Position numbers and translations under genes: made by a program. This document shows, in pieces, positions 1 through 10,165 of a stretch of 64,000 nucleotides of DNA. The number at the start of each line of letters is the position of its first letter. Position 1 is the stretch's first letter. The notes under the pieces were generated by a model, which was not told the origin of the DNA, made no database searches, and saw only the letters and a list, made by a program, of their open reading frames with translations. The stretch is taken from contig ML664199.1 in the NCBI GenBank assembly GCA_007570785.1, positions 23,395,907-23,459,906 on the forward strand, in the 5' to 3' direction. This DNA is from Antilocapra americana. Its lineage: Eukaryota > Chordata > Mammalia > Artiodactyla > Antilocapridae.

Positions 1-634
1 GTCTAAAAGTTTAAGGAAGGTCATTTGTTGTGAATTTGTGTATGGAACAGCATCCGTACTGGACCAGTTTCTAGCTATGAATGCTGGTTAACAGGTATGC
101 AAAATATAAAGGCAAATTACCAAGGCAGATCAAATCATACACCCAACAACAAAATGCAGTAAGTTCCTGGGGAAAGGAGAAAGGCAGGGGCCCTGGGACC
201 TTAAATCCTGTCCAGTTTAAATCCTGTCAAAATCTTTATTAGGTGACCTTGTGTAGTATTTGGAAGGAAAGGGAGGGAGGCAGTGAGGGAGGTAAGAGAG
301 ACAGAAAGAGGGAGAAAGATGGAGACAATGAGAGAAACAGGAGGGAAAGGGAACCACAGATTCCTAAGAATAATTTAAGGAAGCCTATCTAATGGCAAGA
401 TCTAATGCCAAAGCTTTGGCATTTTGGCTGGGAAATTTCATGTGCATTTCTAGAATATGGCAGTGATGAGCTATTCATATACAACCACTAATTAATATAA
501 TATGATATAAAAATAGAAGGTACAATAACTAAAAAATTAAAAAGGCCTAAGTTCATGAGCTATCAAAAATTATTATTAAATACACGCATGAGTCTAATTG
601 GTAATGAATTTTTTTCTACCCTTTACTTCCATCT
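1..634. other. Non-coding sequence, presumed PUS10 intron; purine-rich stretch
   Basis: No gene is seen. A low-complexity GA-rich run covers about 262-352. The remainder is AT-rich and not assigned to a family. Confidence 0.5.
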
Positions 635-1971
635 ACCACTCCTCCAATTCCAAAGAAAGGAAATGCCAAAGAATGCTCAAACTACTGCACAATTGCACTC
701 ATCTCACATGCTAGTAAAGTAATGCTCAAAATTCTCCAAGCCAGGCTTTAGCAATACGTGAACTGTGAAATTCCAGATATTCAAGCTGGTTTTAGAAAAG
801 GCAGAGGAACCAGAGATCAAATGGCCAAAATCCACTGGATCATCGAAAAAACAAGAGAGTTCCAGAAAAACATCGATTTCTGCTTTATTGACTATGCCAA
901 AGCCTTTGACTGTGTGGATCACAATAAACTGTGGAAAGTTCTGAAAGAGATGGGAATACCAGACCATCTGACCTGTCTCTTGAGAAACCTGTATGCAGGT
1001 CAGGAAGCAACAGTTAGAACTGGACATGGAACAACAGACTAGTTTCAAATAGGAAAAGGAGTACGTCGAGGTTGTATATTGTCACCCTGCTTATTTAACT
1101 TATATACAGAGTACATCATGAGAAACGTTGGGCTGGAAGAAGCACAAGCTGGAATCAAGATTGTCGGGAGAAATATCAATAACCTCAGATATGCAGACGA
1201 CACCACCCTTATGGCAGAAAGTGAAGAGGAACTAAAAACCCTCTTGATGAAACTGAAAGAGGAGAGTGAAGAAATTGGCTTAAAGCTCAACATTCAGAAA
1301 ACTAAGATCATGACATCTGGTCCTATCACTTCATGGGAAACAATGGGGAAATAGTGTCAGACTTTATATTTTGGGGCTCCAAAATCACTGTAGATGGTGA
1401 TTGCAGCCATGAAATTAAAAGATGCTTAGTCCTTGGAAGGAAAATTATGACCAACCTAGATAGCCTATTTAAAAGCAGAGACATTACTTTGCCAACAAAG
1501 GTCTGTCTAGTCAAGGCTATGGTTTTTCCAGTAGTCATGTATGGATGTGAGAGTTGGACAGTGAAAAAGGCTGAGCCCCGAAGAATTGACGCTTTTGAAC
1601 TGTGGTGTTGGAAAACATTCTTGAGAGTCCCTTGGACAGCAAGAAGACCCAATCAGTCCATCCTAAAGCAGATCAGCCCTGGGTGTTCATTGGAAGGACT
1701 GATGTTGAGGCTGAAACTCTAATACTTTGGCCACCTCATGCGAAAAGTTGACTCATTGGAAAAGACCCTAATGCTGGGAAGGATTGGGGTCAGGAGAAGA
1801 AGGAAATGACAGAGGTTGAGATGGCTGCATGACATTACCAACTCGACTGACATGGGTTTAGGTTGACTCTGGGAGTTGGTGATGGACAGGGAGGCCTGGT
1901 GTGCTGCAATTCATGGGGTCGCAAAGACTCAGACACACTGAGCAACTGAACTGAACTGAACCACTCCTCCA
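635..1971 (+). mobile_element. BovB (RTE) LINE, 5'-truncated, with 12-bp TSD
   Basis: The element at 647-1959 is flanked by exact ACCACTCCTCCA copies at 635-646 and 1960-1971. It holds the second half of BovB ORF2 (reverse transcriptase) and ends in the family-typical short ACTGA repeats instead of poly(A). Confidence 0.93.
758..1722 (+). pseudogene. BovB reverse transcriptase fragment, broken
   Basis: Frames 758-1042, 1079-1354 and 1333-1722 together carry RT motifs: QAGFRKGRGTRDQ, FIDYAKAFDCVDH, the catalytic YADD at 1190-1201 and the C-terminal [10 protein letters not shown] segment. An in-frame stop near 1040 and a frame change near 1340 break it. The 5' endonuclease is absent. Confidence 0.9.
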
Positions 1972-2817
1972 TTATATAAACTTAAAATATGCAAACATTG
2001 TAAGGATCACTATTGGGATGAGTCCTACTATTAACTCTCAAAAAAGAATATAAACTCTACCACAAATAATTTTTTGTGTGTATTTTCTCTAAATTTAATT
2101 GATAGATTTTCATTAGGGTTGTTATTGTATAAAAAAAGTATTTCTAACCTCACAGATGAAACAAACAGGACAGTACCCTCTGATCTTAGTAACTTGTTTA
2201 ATGTAATAAATAAAAATAATGTAATATAATAATAATAAAAATTAAAATGAAACAAATGGAAAAATTACATTTTAAAAGTAAGCAAATATATTTGTATTTC
2301 TCTGTAAAGAAGAGCAAATTCAGGTATATACTTTTGCTAATTCTATAAAACAACAAGTAATGAGACTTGTACCAGAATAGGGACAGTGGGAGTGTAGTTG
2401 GAAATCTGGAAGTTGGAAAGCAGAGGAGTGGTAAGGGACAAAGACACATATACACACAAAAAAGCTGAATCCTAAACTGGCAGAATGGGAAGCTGATACT
2501 TGGTGACTAACAAAAGTTTGAGGAGTAAACACCACCATGGAATCCTTGAAGGAGGAAAAAGGAAGACTGACTAAAAATCTGTTTGAAAAAGAGGTAGACC
2601 CTCAAATCTCCCATACCACTCCATTCAGCCAGGTGAATTCCCCTCCCTAACTCCTGTAAAAGGCTAGTTATTTTTCCTGTAGAAGGTAAAATGAGGGTCT
2701 TTTCAATGTGGCTCATGAGTCAAATGAAGGAAAATGACACTAGATGGCAACTTGGATCTCCAGGGGATGAGGAACACTAGAAACAGTAAATTTGTGGTAA
2801 ATATAATAGATAGGTGT
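1972..2817. other. AT-rich non-coding DNA, no feature recognised
   Basis: No coding frame with family resemblance, RNA gene or repeat could be named here. Confidence 0.4.
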
Positions 2818-3016
2818 CAGGTTTCCCAGGTGGCTCAGTGGTAAAGAATCTACCTGCCAATGCACGAGATGCAGGCTGGATCCCTGGGTTGAGAAGACCC
2901 CTGGAGGAGGAAATGGCAACCCACTCCAGTATTCTTGCCTGAGAAATCCCATGGACAGAGGAGTCTGGCATGCTACAGTCCACAGGGTCACAAAGAGTCA
3001 GACATGACTGAGCAGC
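2818..3016 (+). mobile_element. Bov-tA SINE
   Basis: A tRNA-related head (GGTTTCCCAGGTGGCTCAGT) is followed by the BovA body (CAACCCACTCCAGTATTCTTG, then ...GGGTCACAAAGAGTCAGACA). Confidence 0.92.
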
Positions 3017-3297
3017 TGAGCATATTGTTTGCATCTCTTCTTTTAAAGATACATTTTCAGGGTAAAAATTATAACACAGTATTGTAGGGTTAAAACATAT
3101 ATGGACATAACAAATATACAATAATAGCACTAAGAACAGTAAATAGAAATATAATGTTGTAGGATTACAATATTTACCTGATAGAGTTAGGATAAAGATG
3201 CTTATTATAGTCCTTAGAGCAAAGGCAGGAAAATTTTTACATAAAAGAGCAGAAAGCATATATCTTAGGCTTTGCAGAACATAGTCATCTAGCACCT

Positions 3298-3532
3298 AAT
3301 CAACTCTGCTGTTGTTTAGTTGCTCAATTGTGTCTGACTCTTTGCAACCCCCTGGACTATAGCCCACCAGACTCCTCTGTCCATGGGATTTCCCAGGCAA
3401 GAATACTAGAATGGGTTGCCATTTCCTTCTCTAGGGGATCTTTCCCACCCAGGGATCAAACCTGCATCTCCTGTATTCACAGGTAGATTCTTTACCACTA
3501 AGCCACCAGGGAAGCCCACAATCAACTCTGCT
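3298..3532 (-). mobile_element. Bov-tA SINE with 13-bp TSD
   Basis: The SINE at 3311-3519 is in reverse orientation. It is flanked by exact AATCAACTCTGCT copies at 3298-3310 and 3520-3532. Confidence 0.95.
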
Positions 3533-3892
3533 ATTATAGCACAAAAGAAAAAAAGCCTAAAATAAACTATCTAAGTTCCCAATTTGAGGAAACAAAAAAT
3601 GAAGGACAATTAAAGCCAAAATAAGTAGAAGGAAGAAAACAATAGAGAACAGAAATCAATGAAATATAAACATATATAGAGTAAATCGATGAAATCAAAT
3701 GCTGGCTCTTTGAACAAATCAATCACATTCATTGGTAAATCTCCAGCTGAACAGATCACAGAGGGAAAAAAGGGAAGACACAAATTACACTATCATGGAA
3801 TAAAACATTAATCGATAAGGGAATATTACAAAAAACTTTATGACAATAAATCTGACAATTTAGATGAAACAAATTCCTCAAAAGATACAAAT

Positions 3893-4292
3893 NNNNNNNN
3901 NNNNNNNNNNNNNNNNNNNNNNNNNNNNNNNNNNNNNNNNNNNNNNNNNNNNNNNNNNNNNNNNNNNNNNNNNNNNNNNNNNNNNNNNNNNNNNNNNNNN
4001 NNNNNNNNNNNNNNNNNNNNNNNNNNNNNNNNNNNNNNNNNNNNNNNNNNNNNNNNNNNNNNNNNNNNNNNNNNNNNNNNNNNNNNNNNNNNNNNNNNNN
4101 NNNNNNNNNNNNNNNNNNNNNNNNNNNNNNNNNNNNNNNNNNNNNNNNNNNNNNNNNNNNNNNNNNNNNNNNNNNNNNNNNNNNNNNNNNNNNNNNNNNN
4201 NNNNNNNNNNNNNNNNNNNNNNNNNNNNNNNNNNNNNNNNNNNNNNNNNNNNNNNNNNNNNNNNNNNNNNNNNNNNNNNNNNNNNNNNNNNN
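3893..4292. other. Assembly gap, exactly 400 N
   Basis: There is a run of 400 undetermined bases inside L1 sequence. The round number suggests an estimated or placeholder gap size. Confidence 0.99.
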
Positions 4293-4567
4293 TTGATTAG
4301 ACACATGACAATTAACATGCTTCAATGCCCTTCTCCCATCTCATCCCACCCTTACCCTCATCCACAAAGTCCACAAGTCTATTCTATACATCTGCGTTCC
4401 TTTTGTTGTCTTCCATGTTGGGTTCTCATTACTGTCTTTCTAAATTCCATATATATGTGTTAATATACTGTATTGTTGTTTTTGCTTCTGGCTTACTTCA
4501 CTCTGGATAATGGGCTCCAGTTTCGTCCATCTGAGTAGAATTGCTTCAAATGAATTTTTTTTTAATG
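4293..4567 (-). mobile_element. Ruminant L1 3' end, antisense, left part lost in gap
   Basis: This is the same L1 3' region found at 43427, 53417 and 56037. It encodes the antisense C-terminus of ORF2 (…SILTHIYGI) and stops at the junction GAGTAA|AGTTTAGC, where the older L1 resumes. Confidence 0.85.
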
Positions 4568-6449
4568 CTGAGTAAAGTTTAGCAAGATTCCAAATTACAA
4601 GTCTGCAAAAACCAATTATATTTCTACAGATCAGCATTGGAAAATTGGAAAAATGCAATAAAACTCTAATTTCACTTACAAGAGCACCCAAAATAATAAA
4701 ATTCTTAGGGACAAGTTATTTAAAGTATGTATGAAATCTGCACAACTAAAAACTATATACCATTGTTGAAAGAAATTAAAAATCAAAATACATGAAAAAT
4801 ATACTACATTCATGGAATAAAAAATTCCAATATTATTAAGAAGTCAGTTCTTGTCAAATTTATCTATAAATTCAAGCAATTCCAATGAAAATTTAAGCAA
4901 GTTTTTTTTTTTAAAGAAACAAGCTGATTCCAAAATTAGTATGGAAATAGAAAGTACCTAGAATAGTCAAAGCAAAGCAAATTTTAAAATGGACAAAGTT
5001 CAAAGACTTATGCTATATGTTTTTAAGACATACTATAATGCCATAGTAATCAAGACAGTGTAGAACTGACAAAAGAATGGGCCAATGTCAATGTAAGAGA
5101 ATAGGGGACAAGCACATTTATATACATATTCAAGCACACTGTCAGTTTATTTTTGACAAAGGTAGCAAGAAAATCAATGGGAAAAGAAACATCAGATGGT
5201 ACTGGAGGAAAAAAACTCATTAACCTTTACCTCACAATTCAATAAAATTTAACTTGGAATGGATCATACAGCTAAATATAAAAACTAAATGTAAGAAACT
5301 TTTAGAATAAAACACAGGAGAAAAATCTTTGCAACCTTACAGTATAAAAAGATTTGTTAGCCAAGACACAAATAACATGAACCAGAAGAATGAAAAGCTG
5401 GTGAACTGGACTTAATCAAAAGTAAATACTTCTCCTCTTTGACAGATACCATTAAGAAAACTAAAGAGCAAGCCACAATGAGGGAGAAAATATTGGCAAC
5501 ATATTTATAATAAAAATTTGTACATGAAACATTAAGAACTCTTACAATTAAATGAAAAGAAGACAACTCATCTTTTTAGATGCACAAAACACCTGTCAAG
5601 AAAGCCAAATGTGAAGAGTCTTTATAAAGATATATGATTGGCAAGTAAGCACATGAAAAGATGCCCAATATCATTAGTCATTAGGAAAACAAACACACAA
5701 CCTCTACACAATCACTAGAATGGCTCAAATGAAAGGGAAGGACAGCAACAAGTATGGACAAGGATGTGAAGCAAGTGGAAAGCTTATACACTGATGGGAT
5801 ATAAACTTAAACTCCACTTAGGAAAATCATTCAGCAGTTTCTCATAAGGTGAAGCACAAAACCACTCTATGACCCAGATATTTCACTTCAAGGTAGAAAA
5901 ATGAAGACATATAGTTACACAAAGAATTGTCCATAAAAGTCATAACAGCGTTATTCAAAATAACCAAATACTGGGACAACTGATATATCTGTCAAATGGT
6001 GAATAGATAAACAAATGGTGTTATATTCCTACAATGGAACCCTACTAAGCAGGGAAAAGGAATTAATTACTGACATATAAACAACACGGATGGGTCTCAA
6101 AATCATTATGCTATTCCAAAGAAGCCAGATGGAAAAGAATAATGTAAATTCTAAAAAAAAACCAAAGCAAACTAAATCTATAATATCTGAAAGTAGAGCA
6201 GTAGTTGGCTAGAGTTGAGAGTGGAAGCACTGCAACAGGCCCAAGAAAACTTTCCATGTGTTGGAAATGTTTTATATATTGATTTTGGTGATGGTTACTT
6301 GAATATACGCATCAATCAAAATGCAGTAAACTATTTTTTAACTAGGTACAGTTTACTGTTCATAGTTATAACTCATAAGTTGAGACATATACATGCAAGG
6401 AGATACCATTAACACTCACTGAAATATCAAAATTTAAAAAACTCAATAC

Positions 6450-6606
6450 CGGGACTTCCCTGGTGGTCCAGTGGGTGACACTCTGTGCTGTCAATGCAGA
6501 GGGCCTGGGGTTGATCCCGGGTCTCAGGGAAATAGATTCCACATGCCACAACAAAGATCAAAGACAGCTGAGACATGGTGCAGCCAAATAAATAAATATT
6601 TTTTAA
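6450..6606 (+). mobile_element. CHR-type tRNA-derived SINE
   Basis: Begins GGGACTTCCCTGGTGGTCCA, has the B-box-like GGGTTGATCCCGGG, and ends in AAATAAATAAATA. Confidence 0.88.
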
Positions 6607-6614
6607 AAAGATGC

Positions 6615-7160
6615 AATACTAAGAGTCAGTGATGATACAACATAACTGCAGCTCTCATACACGGTTGATGGGAATGGAAACAAGTAGAACCTCTTTGAAA
6701 ATTGTTTGGCATAATCTGGTAAGCTCAAAGAAATGTATTCCTTATGACTCAGCAACTTTGGTCATAGGAATATATCACAGATGAACTCCTGCATGTGTGT
6801 AGGATAAGCTATGAGAATGATGATGGTTTCACTGTTGAAAGTAGCTAGAAACTAGAAATGCCCTCAATATCCATTAATAGTAGTATGAATAAACTGTAGT
6901 ATATACATGCAACGGAATACTGTACAGCCATGAAAACACAGTACGGTTTCACATAGCAGTATAAATGAATCTCTTCAAAAATAACATCAAATGAAAGAAG
7001 CTAGACAAAAAATTTATCATGTTATGATTCCTTTTTATATGAAGTTCAAGATCATACCCATATCAATTCTAGCTTGAGGTGTAAAGACAATGGTTACCTG
7101 TTAGAAGAAGGAAGGGGTTAAACACTGATGAATATAAAAACAATAAATTACTAAAAAGAA
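6615..7160 (+). mobile_element. Second old L1 fragment (ORF2 end)
   Basis: Diverged L1 ORF2 3' sequence in plus orientation is recognisable by the ...GGAATACTGTACAGCCATGA segment near 6914. Confidence 0.65.
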
Positions 7161-7674
7161 AATGAAAATATTTAACCTCTGTGTTCTCTATGAGGCAATT
7201 ACTTAAAATGTGAGAAATATAAAACAAACTAGAAAAAGACTAGGATATCCAACAAGCTATCCAATATATCTACTATATCACAAGCTCAGGGAAAGAAATC
7301 TCTATGCTAATTGATATTGTTTATCTGAACACACACTCTGACTCATTACACTATACCTGTAGTGAGTGTGATTAAAAGCTCTTCAGAAGACATGTGTGGT
7401 GCATCTTAATCTTATTTGCAAAATACTCAGGTTACATCATGAATAAAAATATGATCCAACAGAAGTGCCCTGATTATATGTCTGCATTTTAAAAAATCTT
7501 TTGAAATACCAATTTAGCATTCATTCCTAGTTACTGATTTACTCACTAGGACTTGAGTGTACGTGCCCACTTTCTTCATCAGGAAAGAATTTTACCTCGA
7601 TAGGTAATGCTTTCAGAAATATGATCCAAAGTCTCACTAAAATCACTCTCCCATGGTTTCTAATACAAATTTAT
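7161..7674. other. Non-coding DNA, no feature recognised
   Basis: AT-rich sequence with no gene or nameable repeat. Confidence 0.4.
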
Positions 7675-8410
7675 AGTGATAATCAGTTCAGTTCAGTTCA
7701 GTCGCTCAGTCGTGTCCACCTCTTTGTGACCCCATGAACCTCAGCACGCCAGGCCCCCCTGTCCATCACCAACTCCGGAGTCCACCCAAACCCATATCCA
7801 TCGAGTCAGTGATGCCATCCAGCCATCTCATCCTCTGCCTTCACCTTCTGCTTCTGCCCCCAGTCCTTCCCAGCATCAGGGTCTTTTCCAATGAGTCAAC
7901 TCTTCGCATGAGGTGGCCAAAGTATTGGAGTTTCAGCTTCAACATCAGTCCTTCCAATGAACACCCAGGACTGATCTCCTTTAGGATGGACTTGTTGGAT
8001 CTCCTTGCAGTCCAAGGGACTCTCAAGAGTGTTCTCCAACACCACAGTTCAAAAGCATCAATTCTTTGGGGCTCAGCCTTTTTCACTGTCCAACTCTCAC
8101 ATCCATACATGACTACTGGAAAAACCATAGGCTTGACTAGACGGACCTTTGTTGGCAAAGTAATGTCTCTACTTTTCAATATGCTATCCAGGTCGGACAT
8201 AACTTTCCTTCCAAGGAGTAGGCGTCTTTTGATTTCATGGCTGCAATCATCATCACTGACTGAGCGTGGCCGCCGCGACGGCGCACTGAGCGCGGCCGAG
8301 AGGAGCTACCCCGGGCCATTGGGAGAAGGTACCCCGGCCGGAGGTCGGGGTGGCGGTTGGGAGGACCTACCCCGGGCCAGGGGTCGGGGAGGTGGCTGGG
8401 AAGTGATAAT
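7675..8410 (-). mobile_element. BovB LINE with inverted 5' segment and 9-bp TSD
   Basis: The 3' half of BovB lies in minus orientation at 7684 to about 8262. It is joined directly to a GC-rich segment (8263-8401) resembling BovB 5'-UTR units (GAGGAGCTACCCCGGG) in plus orientation. AGTGATAAT at 7675-7683 and 8402-8410 brackets both parts, so they probably entered in one insertion. Confidence 0.8.
7841..8200 (-). pseudogene. BovB ORF2 C-terminal fragment
   Basis: A 119-codon minus-strand frame carries [18 protein letters not shown] and [12 protein letters not shown], the C-terminal part of the BovB protein. It ends at the inversion junction. Confidence 0.85.
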
Positions 8411-8509
8411 ACCAAATGAATATTATATTATCAAAACACATAACACCAGCTTCACAGAAAATTTAAATACTAGATGGGAACTGAAATCTAAATGGAAACT
8501 ATTTTATGA

Positions 8510-8995
8510 TTCTTTTTTAATCACAATAAATTGGTATATAACATTATGTAAGTTTCAGGTATACAATATTATAATTTGACATCTGTATATACCACAGAGC
8601 GATTACTACCAAAAGTCTAGTTACCATTCATCACCACAGTTTGGCCCCTTCACTCATTTCACCCACCCTGCAACTCTCTTTGCCTCTGACAATCTATCTG
8701 TTCTCTGCATCTATGAATGTGTTTTTGTTTTGCTTTATTTGTTCATTTGTTTTTCTTAAGTTCCACAAGAGTGAAATTATGCAGTTTTGTCTTTCTCTTA
8801 TTTCATTTATCATAATATCCTCAAGGTTTGTTCACTTTGTTGTAAGTGGCAATATTTCATTCTTTTTATGGCTGAGTAATATTCCATTGTGTATTTATAC
8901 CACATCTTCTTTATCCATTCATCCTTCAGTGAACATCTAGGTTGTTTCCATAGCTTGGTTATTGTAAATAATACTGAATGAGCACAGTCAATAGT
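8510..8995 (-). mobile_element. Old L1 3' end, antisense
   Basis: Recognisable from GAGTAATATTCCATTGTGTA (antisense of the ORF2 C-terminus) near 8873 and the preceding 3'-UTR sequence. Confidence 0.75.
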
Positions 8996-9247
8996 GAAGC
9001 TGGATTTGTCTGACTTCAAGCTGCCACCAGGTCCCTCTTCTTGGACATTTGGATATACACAAAACAAAAGAACATCATTGAAAAGCCTCACTGACACGTC
9101 TGATTAATAACTCTATTATTAAGGGAATAACATGATAATTCATTATCACACAGGCCAAACAACTGTCTTAAGATCAAAGGAAAATCAGAAGTAGCTCCTC
9201 ACAAAAATGACTGGAAATTCCTCTATTTTTAAAATATCTGCTGTGAT

Positions 9248-9526
9248 AAAATATTTTATTCAAAACCTCTTCTGTACAGTCATCTGATAATAAAACTTGA
9301 ACAGAAGCATGGTGAGGAAGTGCTAAAAAATATAATGTTAATTTTATTATAATGTAAATATAATGTTAAATTATATTAACAAGCATGATGATAAACCAAC
9401 AGTTTATTTGGTGATTCTCTAAGACTATAACTTTGAAAGTAAAATTAACATTATATTTTTTTAGCAGTTCCTCATCATGCTTGTGTTCAGATGACTGTAC
9501 AGAAGAGGTTTTGAATAAAATATTTT
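9248..9526. repeat. Long near-perfect inverted repeat (hairpin)
   Basis: The left arm 9248-9344 and right arm 9441-9526 are reverse complements over about 85 columns with three or four mismatches. The left arm has about 13 extra bases near 9288-9300. The spacer is 96 bases. The family was not recognised. Confidence 0.9.
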
Positions 9527-9580
9527 CAAAATATTTTATAATAAATTAAATATTTATATAAATATATATATATAATTTAG
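9527..9580. repeat. AT-rich low-complexity tract
   Basis: A TA/TAT-rich run includes (TA)n at about 9562-9574. Confidence 0.75.
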
Positions 9581-9759
9581 CAAGCATGATGGTAAGTGAA
9601 GTATATATATTTTAAATCAAGAACCCTTTCCCTAACTTTGAAGATAATGGACCTTTTGAATGTGAAGATCAAAACCTAGACTATGTCTCTCCTGTAAACA
9701 TAGATATACAATAACCCACTTCTGATATCCTGCTGACCAAATCACATTATAGGGCATGG

Positions 9760-9968
9760 AGTGTGCATTCTCAGTTGTGTCCAACTCTTTGCAATCCCCT
9801 GGACTGTAGCTCACCAGGCTCCTCCGTCCATGGAATTTTCCAGGCAAGAAATACTGAAATGGGTTGCCATTTCCTTCTCCAGCAGATCTTCCTGACCCAG
9901 GGATCAAACCAGAGTCTCTCGAGTCTCCTGCATTAGCAGGTGGATTCCTTACCACTTGCACCATCAGG
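9760..9968 (-). mobile_element. Bov-tA SINE
   Basis: The reverse-orientation BovA body (GTGTCCAACTCTTTGCAATC, ...GGGTTGCCATTTCCTTCTCC) runs into a decayed tRNA-related head ending near CACCATCAGGCG. Confidence 0.9.
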
Positions 9969-10004
9969 CGTAGCAATAAACAAAAGCATATACTTCGAAG
10001 TTGG

Positions 10005-10165
10005 ATACATGAGTATTAAATCCTAGCTCTGTTATTTATTAGCAATGTAACCTTCAATTTCATCATCTATAAAATAGAGATAATAACCCCACCTACTTCA
10101 AGGGGCTATTACAATTAAATGAGACAGCACAGGCAGCAGGCCATCCTACAAATACTAAATGGTGG
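10005..10165 (+). mobile_element. MIR SINE remnant
   Basis: The MIR core is recognisable by the order CTAGCTCTG...GTAACCTT...TTTCATCATCTATAAAATAG. Confidence 0.65.

Larger units (their letters stand above)
3555..6365 (+). mobile_element. Old L1 LINE, ORF2 3' part and 3' UTR, interrupted
   Basis: Decayed L1 ORF2 sequence reads in plus orientation before the assembly gap (to 3892) and again from about 4568. It includes the familiar region encoding strand-exchange sites near 5000-5700 and a 3'-UTR-like end. It is broken by the 400-base gap and by a younger L1 piece at 4293-4567. Confidence 0.75.

Noticed and set aside
3756..4463. Long frames running through the gap
   Set aside because: They consist mainly of undetermined bases.
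7734..8579. 281-codon plus-strand frame
   Set aside because: It is the antisense of a BovB fragment fused through the inversion joint to GC-rich repeat sequence; not a gene.
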